A stretch of 7,351 nt of DNA, taken from positions 1 through 7,351 of the forward strand of contig JAKALZ010000084.1 in NCBI GenBank assembly GCA_021813065.1, written 5' to 3'. Made by a program: the position numbers and the translations under genes. This DNA is from a bacterium. GTDB lineage: Bacteria; Spirochaetota; Spirochaetia; Treponematales; Rectinemataceae. Below the pieces are notes generated by a model that worked only from the letters and a program-made list of their open reading frames with translations, did no database searches and was not told the DNA's origin. This document shows positions 1 to 5,241 of this stretch, one piece after another (position 1 is the stretch's first letter; every line of letters begins with the position of its first letter).

Positions 1-534
1 GGGCTGGGAGGCGATGGCGGACTTCGACTGCAAGCGGATCATGCGGGCACGGGCGTCGGGACCGATAGTTTCCTTGCTCGCGGTAATCATATCCAACAGA
101 TAATTCCGTACATCGTTGAGTTCGCGGATGCTGGTAAGCCGGTCGCTCTCAGGCAGCGCTTTGAGCACTTTTGCCATGATCGATATTTCACGTAGGTAAT
201 GGTTGCGCTGGTTCGACGGGACAAAATACATCGTGATGATTGAGACCTTGACGCCGTCGGGAGCGCCATAATCGATACCCGTCGGGCTCCAGCCAATGAC
301 GCACATGAGGTCTTCCTCAAAGTCGACACGCGCGTGTGGACAGGCCCAGCCGCGCCCTAAGGCGGTATTCATTGACTTTTCCCGCGCCATCACATTGCCG
401 ACGATGTCAGTATCCGTAGGAATCTGGGGAAAAGCTTCTATGATGTGCGCAAGAAACTGCAGCGCATGATTCTTGTCGTTTTCCGGAAGCTCGAAGAGTC
501 GCCCTTCCTGCAATGCATCGAGTATTGAATCCAT
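1..534 (-). CDS. PTS EIIA-like (fructose/nitrogen type) domain protein, C-terminus off the window
   Basis: The frame is open for 178 codons from the ATG at 534-532 to the window edge. Residues 1-150 look like a fructose/PtsN-type EIIA domain. The key motif is A58-L-G-R-G-W-A-C-P-H67-A-R, where H67 corresponds to the histidine that HPr or NPr phosphorylates in this family. The segment after about residue 150 (ITASKETIGPDARARMI) continues past the edge, so total length and any extra domain are unknown. The start is well supported: AAGGAG (542-547) lies 7 bases upstream, inside the last codons of mgtA, and the ATG follows the mgtA stop by 2 bases. That spacing implies co-transcription and translational coupling. 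EIIA-Ntr proteins are known regulators of K+ transport and stress responses. A role in controlling the adjacent MgtA is inference. No sugar-permease EIIB or EIIC gene is visible, which favours a regulatory rather than a sugar-uptake role. Confidence 0.8.
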   Translation of the reverse strand, partial: MDSILDALQEGRLFELPENDKNHALQFLAHIIEAFPQIPTDTDIVGNVMAREKSMNTALGRGWACPHARVDFEEDLMCVIGWSPTGIDYGAPDGVKVSIITMYFVPSNQRNHYLREISIMAKVLKALPESDRLTSIRELNDVRNYLLDMITASKETIGPDARARMIRLQSKSAIASQP

Positions 535-536
535 GG

Positions 537-3191
537 TCAAGCTCCTTCAAATCGCCGTATGAACCAGCGTTTCACGCGGTGTGTGATAACCGAGTATGCA
601 AGCAAAAATCCCGCGATCCATAGCCAATATATACCGGGAAGAGGAACAAGCCCCAAAAGCGAGGCTATCGGTGAATATGGCAGCCATACTCCTATGGCCA
701 TCACAACGAGTGTGGTGAGCATCGTCGGTGCCGAGGCCCTGCTTTGGAAGAAGGGCACTCTTCTCGTTCGGATGATGTGCACAATGAGCGTCTGAGTGAG
801 GAGCGACTCGACAAACCAGCCAGTCTGGAAAAGGCGCATCAGAGCATCTTTCTGGGATGAGGCGAGGTTTGGGTTGAGATAGGCAAGCGCACCGAAGAAA
901 AACCACATGAGGGCAAACGTCGCGTAGTCGAAGATCGAACTAATCGGGCCGATGAAGAGCATGAAGCGCTTGATGTTGCGTATATCCCACCGTACCGGGC
1001 GCGTGACGAGTTCGGAGTCGACATTGTCCATGGGAATACCAGTTTGCGAAAAGTCGTACAATAAATTGTTCGTGAGAATCTGCAGAGGCTGCATAGGAAG
1101 GAACGGAAGCAGATAGCTCGCGCCAAGCACACTGAACATGTTGCCGAAATTGGAGCTCGCGCCCATGCGGATGTACTTGATTATATTCGCGAAAATGCGT
1201 CGCCCCTCCATGATGCCTTCTTCGAGCACAAGGAGGCTCTTCTCGAGGAGTACGATGTCGGCTGCCTCCTTCGCCACATCAACGGCGGAGTCGACCGAAA
1301 TACCGACATCAGCAGCTTTGAGCGCGGTCGCGTCATTGATACCGTCGCCCATGAATCCGACCACGTGCCCTTGGCGCCGCAATTCCTTTACGATCCTCTC
1401 TTTCTGGCTCGGCGTCAGTTTGACAAATACATCGCACTCGCGGACCTTATCCGAAAACGCTTCGCCTTCGAGCATGCCCAGCTCATTACCGGTAATCGAT
1501 GAAGCGAAGGAAATACCCACGTCGCGGCATACCTTTTCGGTAACAAGGCCGTTGTCACCGGTGAGTACCTTGATGCCAACGCCAGTCTTCGAGAGCAGTT
1601 TTATCGCTTCCGAGGCTGATTCCTTGGGTGGATCCATGAAAGCGATGTAACCGAGCAGCACGAGCTGACTCTCGTCCTGTACCGAAAAGGTCGCCTTCGT
1701 GCGCGGAAATTCTCGATACGCGATGCCGAGCACACGGAATCCCTCGCGGTTCAGCTTCTCGACTTCCTCGAAGAGATCGGCGCGAATCATGTCGATGAGC
1801 GGGTAGATATCTTCATCTATTTGGTAGTGCGTGCAGCAAGAGTATATCTCCTCGACCGCGCCCTTGCAGATCAGGACGTTGTCGCCTTCATACTCGACGA
1901 CGACCGACATGCGCCTGCGCTGGAAGTCGAAGGGAAGCTCGTCGACAAGCCTGCACTCATCCACATTGAGATCCGTGTGCTCGATTACCGCGCGATCGAG
2001 CAGGTTCTTGAGACCTGTCTGGAAGTAGCTATTGAGATACGCATAATTCAAGACTTCGTCGCTCATGTTGCCGATGATATCAACATGATGCTCCAGCACG
2101 ACACGGTCTTGGGTGAGGGTACCTGTCTTGTCGGTGCAGAGGAGATCGATCGCACCGAGATTCTGGATCGAAGGAAGCTTCTTGACGATGACCTTCTTCC
2201 TCGCCATCGCGAGCGCTCCCTTTGCCAGGTTCACCGTGACGATCATCGGGAGCATCTCGGGAGTGAGGCCGACCGCCACCGAGAGCGCGAAGAGAAGCGC
2301 TTCGAGCCAGTTGCCCTTCGTGAGCCCAACAATCAAGAACACCGCGCTTACCATCACGAGCATGAACCTGATCATGAGCCAGGTGAACGAGCGGACACCT
2401 AGATCGAAGCTCGTTTCCTCGCGGCGTTCGCTTAGTTTCTTGGAAATCGCTCCGTAGAGAGTCTTAGAGCCGGTGGTAATGACGAGGGCCCGCGCGGTGC
2501 CGCTCGTAACACTGGTGCCCATGAAGCATGCATTGGAGAGCTCGATCGCGGCCGGAGGAAGCTGTGCAGGGGGCGATGCTGTCTTCTCGACTGGCATCGA
2601 TTCGCCCGTAAGCGCCGACTCGCTGACGAAAAAGTCCTTCGCGAATATGACACGGACATCGGCCGGTACAATCGCGCCAGCCTGAAGCACCACGATATCG
2701 CCCGGGACAACCTCCGACATACGTGTTTCGGTTTCAGCTCCGTCACGAAGTATGTAGGTTCGCGATTGCACACGCTTGCCGAGCGATTCCACCTCTCGCG
2801 CCGAGCGGCTGTCGAGGATGTAGGAAAGCCCCACACTGAGAACAATCATGAGGCTCACGATAATCGTCGATGTAAACTGTCCAATGAGCCCGGAGACACC
2901 CGCGATCAGCAACAATTGGATGACGAGCGGGCTCTTGAATCGCTCGAGCATGTCGGCCCAAAAACTCAACTGTCGTGATTGGGAGAGCTCGTTTTTCCCA
3001 TATTCGGATAGCCGATGGTCTGCCTCTTTCTCGGAAAGACCGGACTGGTCGGACTTCAGCTCCGAAAAAGCCTCAGAAGTGGGGATCGTGCATAAGCGAA
3101 TCAAGCGCGATTCTTCGAGGCTCGAAACCGCGCCGTTCTTTGAGTCAGTCTTCTTAGCGGCGAAACGCCGAAGCAAGGGGAGAAAAGTCAT
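537..3191 (-). CDS. mgtA: Magnesium-translocating P-type ATPase, MgtA type
   Basis: An 884-residue inner-membrane P-type ATPase, close to the usual MgtA length of about 900. It is predicted to import Mg2+ at the cost of ATP. Visible landmarks in order: actuator TGES (195-198), a TM4 segment with GLTPEMLPM (308-316), phosphorylation site DKTGTLT (D354-T360), nucleotide-domain KGA (443-445), TGDN (544-547), hinge GDGIND (615-620), and an MgtA-like C-terminal membrane domain with FGNMFSVLGAS (682-692) and LYDFSQTGIPMDNVD (711-725). The last two, together with the context around the phosphorylation site, separate MgtA/MgtB from Ca2+ and heavy-metal ATPases. The start at 3191-3189 has GAGGTGA (3195-3201) upstream with 3 bases after it, so the core Shine-Dalgarno lies at a usable distance. 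That site can be sequestered by an upstream strand (see 3195-3245). A 38-codon small ORF lies 59 bases upstream and the EIIA gene follows directly. Nothing looks broken. Confidence 0.95.
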   Translation of the reverse strand: MTFLPLLRRFAAKKTDSKNGAVSSLEESRLIRLCTIPTSEAFSELKSDQSGLSEKEADHRLSEYGKNELSQSRQLSFWADMLERFKSPLVIQLLLIAGVSGLIGQFTSTIIVSLMIVLSVGLSYILDSRSAREVESLGKRVQSRTYILRDGAETETRMSEVVPGDIVVLQAGAIVPADVRVIFAKDFFVSESALTGESMPVEKTASPPAQLPPAAIELSNACFMGTSVTSGTARALVITTGSKTLYGAISKKLSERREETSFDLGVRSFTWLMIRFMLVMVSAVFLIVGLTKGNWLEALLFALSVAVGLTPEMLPMIVTVNLAKGALAMARKKVIVKKLPSIQNLGAIDLLCTDKTGTLTQDRVVLEHHVDIIGNMSDEVLNYAYLNSYFQTGLKNLLDRAVIEHTDLNVDECRLVDELPFDFQRRRMSVVVEYEGDNVLICKGAVEEIYSCCTHYQIDEDIYPLIDMIRADLFEEVEKLNREGFRVLGIAYREFPRTKATFSVQDESQLVLLGYIAFMDPPKESASEAIKLLSKTGVGIKVLTGDNGLVTEKVCRDVGISFASSITGNELGMLEGEAFSDKVRECDVFVKLTPSQKERIVKELRRQGHVVGFMGDGINDATALKAADVGISVDSAVDVAKEAADIVLLEKSLLVLEEGIMEGRRIFANIIKYIRMGASSNFGNMFSVLGASYLLPFLPMQPLQILTNNLLYDFSQTGIPMDNVDSELVTRPVRWDIRNIKRFMLFIGPISSIFDYATFALMWFFFGALAYLNPNLASSQKDALMRLFQTGWFVESLLTQTLIVHIIRTRRVPFFQSRASAPTMLTTLVVMAIGVWLPYSPIASLLGLVPLPGIYWLWIAGFLLAYSVITHRVKRWFIRRFEGA

Positions 3192-3194
3192 AGG

Positions 3195-3245
3195 TCACCT
3201 CAAAATACTGCCGCGTTCCGAGACAGCTGGAGGTGAGAGAGGCAG
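3195..3245 (-). promoter_or_regulatory. Candidate mgtA translational control hairpin with competing pairings
   Basis: In the 59-base gap between the small ORF and mgtA, TCACCTC (3236-3230) is exactly complementary to the mgtA Shine-Dalgarno region GAGGTGA (3201-3195). This gives a 7-bp stem with a 28-base loop. Inside the loop CTGTC (3226-3222) can pair with GGCAG (3212-3208), with one G-U, extending the sequestering fold. A rival strand CTGCC (3245-3241), only 5 bases after the small ORF stop, can also pair with the same GGCAG. A ribosome stopping on the small ORF would cover that rival strand, so small-ORF translation could choose between the folds. The complementarity is seen directly; the regulatory role is inferred. 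Confidence 0.5.
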
Positions 3246-3250
3246 GACTC

Positions 3251-3367
3251 TTAACGTGCGATATCGAGCGCCTTTCTGCGTGCCAGCTGTTCAGGGGATT
3301 GTCGCGGGAATGGATCTTCGGGCTCGGTGCTGACGCGACAACTATGACTGCCGTCCGAGTCTTTCAT
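3251..3367 (-). CDS. 38-residue small ORF in the mgtA leader (possible leader peptide)
   Basis: ATG at 3367-3365, TAA at 3253-3251. The start has a near-perfect Shine-Dalgarno, AGGAGG (3380-3375), with 7 bases before the ATG, the strongest site in the window. The peptide is hydrophilic with no membrane segment. Its N-terminal half has an acidic, proline-rich run, E15-P-E-D-P-F-P21, followed by P25. Its C-terminal half (EQLARRKALDIAR) could form a basic amphipathic helix. The gene lies 59 bases upstream of mgtA and downstream of a likely promoter, so it sits in the mgtA leader. Enterobacterial mgtA also has a short leader peptide, MgtL, whose Glu/Asp-Pro-rich N-terminus (EPDPTPLPR) destabilises ribosomes at low Mg2+. 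The resemblance to EPEDPFPR is suggestive, not proof of homology. It may instead be a small stable protein. I do not recognise a family. Confidence 0.6.
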   Translation of the reverse strand: MKDSDGSHSCRVSTEPEDPFPRQSPEQLARRKALDIAR

Positions 3368-3411
3368 GACAATTCCTCCTTTCCGCTGGTTGGATGCTGA
3401 ATATCGCCTCA

Positions 3412-3440
3412 ACTATGAATCATTAACCGCTAATCGTCAA
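3412..3440 (-). promoter_or_regulatory. Likely sigma-70-type promoter for small ORF-mgtA-EIIA
   Basis: Minus-strand TTGACG (3440-3435) and CATAGT (3417-3412) are separated by exactly 17 bases, matching 5 of 6 and 4 of 6 consensus positions. Transcription would start near 3405, leaving about 40 bases before the small ORF start. The rest of 3386-3620 holds an AT-rich patch near 3475-3495 upstream of this promoter and the hairpin at 3552-3585. I see no gene in it. Read-through from the antiporter is also possible. Confidence 0.45.
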
Positions 3441-3551
3441 GCAAGGGGTGAGGGATGGCGGCCAATTTCCGAACAATTTCATTTAAATTTTCATCAGGCG
3501 AGACGCATTATCTCAATGCAATCGATTGAAGCAGAGGGTCAGTCGCTTCGC

Positions 3552-3585
3552 CCCACTCCATCGCATATCTGCGATAGTCAGTGGG
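3552..3585 (-). repeat. Two-part inverted repeat (RNA hairpin) after the antiporter gene
   Basis: On the minus strand CCCACT (3585-3580) pairs with AGTGGG (3557-3552). Inside that, ATCGCA (3575-3570) pairs with TGCGAT (3565-3560) around a 4-base loop, with a small internal bulge between the stems. That is 12 perfect pairs beginning 36 bases after the antiporter stop. There is no T-run on either strand, so it is not a classic intrinsic terminator. It could stabilise the antiporter mRNA 3' end, help termination through another route, or be a DNA-level operator. Confidence 0.4.
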
Positions 3586-3620
3586 ACAGCACTCATCAAA
3601 TGAGAGTTCTTGGAGAGGTT

Positions 3621-4823
3621 CTACTCATCAGACAGGCTGCCCTCAGCGATGCGGGTTGCTTCCGCCATATGCTTCGCAGTCAGTTTCTTCATAGGATTGA
3701 ACCATTTCGATGCGATGAAGGTCGGCACTAGAGCGCTTGCGATTACCGTCGCCACGAGGGCTGAATACTGACCATCATTCACGATACCGTGCGACAATCC
3801 GTACATCGCGGAGATAGTGCCGAATGTAAGCCCCGTCGACATCATGAGTGTATAATACCAGCGCTCCGCATGTGTCTTTCTGAAGCGTGAGATTACAGGA
3901 TAGAGGCCGAAAATCTTGAACCCAATTTTCGAGAGAATCAACATAATAAAAACCGCTGGCGCCGCAATAAGCGATGGCAGCGATACAAAAGAACCAGCTC
4001 GAATAAAGTAGAAGGGAGTCAAGAATCCCGTAGTGAGTGTCCTCAGTCGCCGTATCCACTGTTCCTCGATGGAGGCAAACTCCGCAAGGACTATCCCGAC
4101 GATATACGCAGGCAAAACCGCTTCGCTGCCTGCCCAGTACGCAAGCGCTCCAAGCCCGAGCAGCACTGCGATGATCCATTTTGTACGGATCGCCGCAGTT
4201 CTATTCCCGTACATGCGCGTGATGAATTTCGTGATCAAAGGGACGAGGAAGATCGTAACGACACTTGCGGCAATAAAGATCAATGTCTTGTAGGTGAAAG
4301 GAGAAAATGCAAGCCCGAGCGCGATTACGGTTCCGATATCATTGATAAAACACGCCCCAAGGATACCCTTGCCCAATTCGGTTTTATTGAGACCGGTTTC
4401 GATCATCACCGCGTACACAACCGCGACCGAAGTGGTCGAGAGTGCGATGCCCGCGAGCATACTCGCGCTAAAAGACCACTTGAAGACGAAATATGCAACC
4501 GCGGTAGCGCCGATGAACGGTGCTGCGAAGCCAATGACCCCAATTATGGAGACTTCCTTCATCTTGCGCTTCATAACGCTCGGATCAAGTTCAGCGCCCG
4601 CGAGAAATGTCAATAATATCGCACCGACCGAAGCTAGAAACTGAAGCCATTCCTGATCACTGCCGAGTGAGCCATGTCCGAAAAATCGATTAGCGATCGC
4701 ACCTGCGCCAATACCGACGCAGATTTCGACGAGTGCGATAGAGATTTTAAGGTAATATGCTAGAATTGCGGCGATAACAGCGAGGCCCAACCATAGAGCG
4801 GCGATAAAAAAAATCGTTTGCAT
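3621..4823 (-). CDS. CPA-family cation/proton antiporter under fluoride riboswitch control
   Basis: A 400-residue hydrophobic protein with about 12 predicted membrane segments and only short charged loops. It fits the Na+/H+ exchanger fold of the CPA2 (KefB/GerN/NapA-like) group. There is no C-terminal RCK/TrkA-N domain, so it is shorter than KefB or KefC. Landmarks are the crossover-like GIALSTTSVAVV (125-136) and F159-I-N161-D162-I-G in the presumed ion-binding helix. The Asn-Asp pair, instead of Asp-Asp, is usually linked to electroneutral exchange in related families. The ATG at 4823-4821 is preceded by AGGAG (within 4833-4829), which lies in one arm of the riboswitch hairpin. Fluoride riboswitches are known to precede Na+/H+ antiporter genes in other bacteria, which supports a role in fluoride stress. 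Whether it moves fluoride, protons, Na+ or K+ cannot be told from sequence. It has its own promoter, and mgtA lies downstream on the same strand. Confidence 0.88.
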   Translation of the reverse strand: MQTIFFIAALWLGLAVIAAILAYYLKISIALVEICVGIGAGAIANRFFGHGSLGSDQEWLQFLASVGAILLTFLAGAELDPSVMKRKMKEVSIIGVIGFAAPFIGATAVAYFVFKWSFSASMLAGIALSTTSVAVVYAVMIETGLNKTELGKGILGACFINDIGTVIALGLAFSPFTYKTLIFIAASVVTIFLVPLITKFITRMYGNRTAAIRTKWIIAVLLGLGALAYWAGSEAVLPAYIVGIVLAEFASIEEQWIRRLRTLTTGFLTPFYFIRAGSFVSLPSLIAAPAVFIMLILSKIGFKIFGLYPVISRFRKTHAERWYYTLMMSTGLTFGTISAMYGLSHGIVNDGQYSALVATVIASALVPTFIASKWFNPMKKLTAKHMAEATRIAEGSLSDE

Positions 4824-4828
4824 AACGG

Positions 4829-4936
4829 CTCCTGACGTATTTCATCCATATCAGGAGTCATCAGCCACCATGGCAGTTGCTTCACCGCCCTACCGGAAGA
4901 AAAGGTAGAACAATGAATACGGTGAACTCCATCACC
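4829..4936 (-). promoter_or_regulatory. Fluoride (crcB-type) riboswitch, translational ON switch, antiporter copy
   Basis: Read on the minus strand. P1 is GGTGA (4936-4932) with TCACC (4925-4921). Its loop carries GGAGT (4930-4926), which pairs with ACTCC (4858-4854) as the pseudoknot. The second helix is GCCA (4874-4871) with TGGC (4867-4864), preceded by CAACT and followed by the hallmark TGATGACTCCTG (4863-4852). The expression platform is CTCCTGA (4857-4851) against TCAGGAG (4835-4829), which contains the antiporter ribosome binding site. Four bases (4857-4854) are shared by the pseudoknot and the anti-Shine-Dalgarno stem, so ligand binding should release the start. One oddity is the roughly 40-base stretch between P1 and the second helix, against 8 in the plus-strand copy. 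It contains an extra hairpin, CTACC (4908-4904) with GGTAG (4894-4890). The motif matches crcB RNA as I know it; no covariance search was run. Confidence 0.85.
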
Positions 4937-4944
4937 TTCCTGAA

Positions 4945-4973
4945 ATCATATTCGTAGCGGTTGATTTAGTCAA
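4945..4973 (-). promoter_or_regulatory. Sigma-70-type promoter for the riboswitch-antiporter transcript
   Basis: Minus-strand TTGACT (4973-4968) and TATGAT (4950-4945) each match 5 of 6 consensus bases, with a 17-base spacer. The predicted start, near 4938-4937, falls one or two bases before the first aptamer base (4936), so the whole 5' leader is riboswitch. Confidence 0.8.
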
Positions 4974-5053
4974 TGGCGGCATACTATATCGCACAGGAGG
5001 AACTACAATTTCGCGCATTTTTTTGAATTCCGAATAGCGCGAAACTAGCCTAG

Positions 5054-5082
5054 TTGACTCGAATTTTCAGAAGGAATACCAT
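5054..5082 (+). promoter_or_regulatory. Sigma-70-type promoter for the riboswitch-small ORF-287 aa-TPR transcript
   Basis: TTGACT (5054-5059) and TACCAT (5077-5082) are separated by 17 bases, matching 5 of 6 and 4 of 6 consensus positions. The start is predicted near 5089, at the first base of the aptamer P1. The -35 hexamer is identical to that of the divergent antiporter promoter. Bases 4974-5053 between the two promoters show no gene or obvious operator. Confidence 0.75.
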
Positions 5083-5089
5083 TTTTTCT

Positions 5090-5171
5090 GGCGATGGAGT
5101 CCGCCTTAAAGCGCCGAACATCGGATAATGACTCCTGGAAATGGATTCGCTACGCGAGCCTCAACCAGGAG
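5090..5171 (+). promoter_or_regulatory. Fluoride (crcB-type) riboswitch, translational ON switch, plus-strand copy
   Basis: P1 is GGCG (5090-5093) with CGCC (5102-5105). The loop carries GGAGT (5096-5100), which pairs with ACTCC (5131-5135) as the pseudoknot. A short linker with TTAAA leads to the second helix, CCGA (5114-5117) with TCGG (5121-5124), then ATAATGACTCCTGG, close to the hallmark 3' segment of crcB RNA. The expression platform is CTCCTGG (5132-5138) against CCAGGAG (5165-5171), which holds the Shine-Dalgarno. Its loop contains a small TCGC (5147-5150) / GCGA (5154-5157) hairpin. Bases 5132-5135 are shared between the pseudoknot and the sequestering stem, so fluoride should expose the ribosome binding site. 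This copy has a compact canonical layout and is the clearer of the two. The downstream genes are not a known fluoride exporter. Confidence 0.88.
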
Positions 5172-5178
5172 AATGAAA

Positions 5179-5241
5179 ATGAAAGTGTTCATCGTTGTAT
5201 CACTCCGTCGAAAATTGAGAGGTTCTCATCATGCTGCGTGA
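5179..5241 (+). CDS. 20-residue small ORF directly controlled by the riboswitch
   Basis: The ribosome binding site released by the riboswitch (AGGAG, 5167-5171) is 7 bases from the ATG at 5179. It opens MKVFIVVSLRRKLRGSHHAA and stops at TGA 5239-5241. An in-frame ATG at 5173 is too close to the Shine-Dalgarno. The stop lies 8 bases past the ATG of the 287-residue gene, so the two genes overlap by 11 bases. A ribosome finishing here would melt the TGAGA (5216-5220) / TCTCA (5224-5228) hairpin that encloses the next gene's ribosome binding site. It is therefore probably a coupling leader peptide. Its first nine residues also resemble the start of CrcB/Fluc fluoride channels (a hydrophobic MKxxxxVxL opening), but the match is too short to claim. 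No other CrcB sequence follows. Confidence 0.5.
   Translation: MKVFIVVSLRRKLRGSHHAA

Noticed and set aside
1138..1650. Plus-strand open frame of 170 codons opposite mgtA
   Set aside because: Antisense shadow of the strongly conserved C-terminal half of the ATPase.
1821..2402. Plus-strand open frame of 193 codons opposite mgtA
   Set aside because: Its charged, repetitive composition is the antisense image of the conserved ATPase domain; there is no ribosome binding site or recognisable domain.
3490..3575. Possible third fluoride aptamer on the minus strand (GCGATGGAGT near 3565, later CTGATGA near 3493)
   Set aside because: There is no P1 partner (CGCC) after the loop and no ACTCC to form the pseudoknot. 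The GATGGAGT bases belong to the perfect hairpin at 3552-3585.
3520..3575. 17-codon minus-strand frame starting inside the hairpin
   Set aside because: It has no Shine-Dalgarno, and its start is buried in the 12-bp hairpin.
3192..3620. M-box (ykoK) Mg2+ riboswitch upstream of mgtA
   Set aside because: None of the conserved M-box core segments I know could be found; only the local hairpins and the small ORF are supported.
3366..3731. Plus-strand open frame of 121 codons
   Set aside because: It overlaps the antiporter 3' end and the minus-strand small ORF, has no ribosome binding site, and its start is only the complement of the small-ORF start region.
4961..4973. Short inverted repeat TTGA/TCAA around the antiporter -35 box
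   Set aside because: Only 4-bp arms, one of which is the -35 hexamer itself; too short to call an operator.
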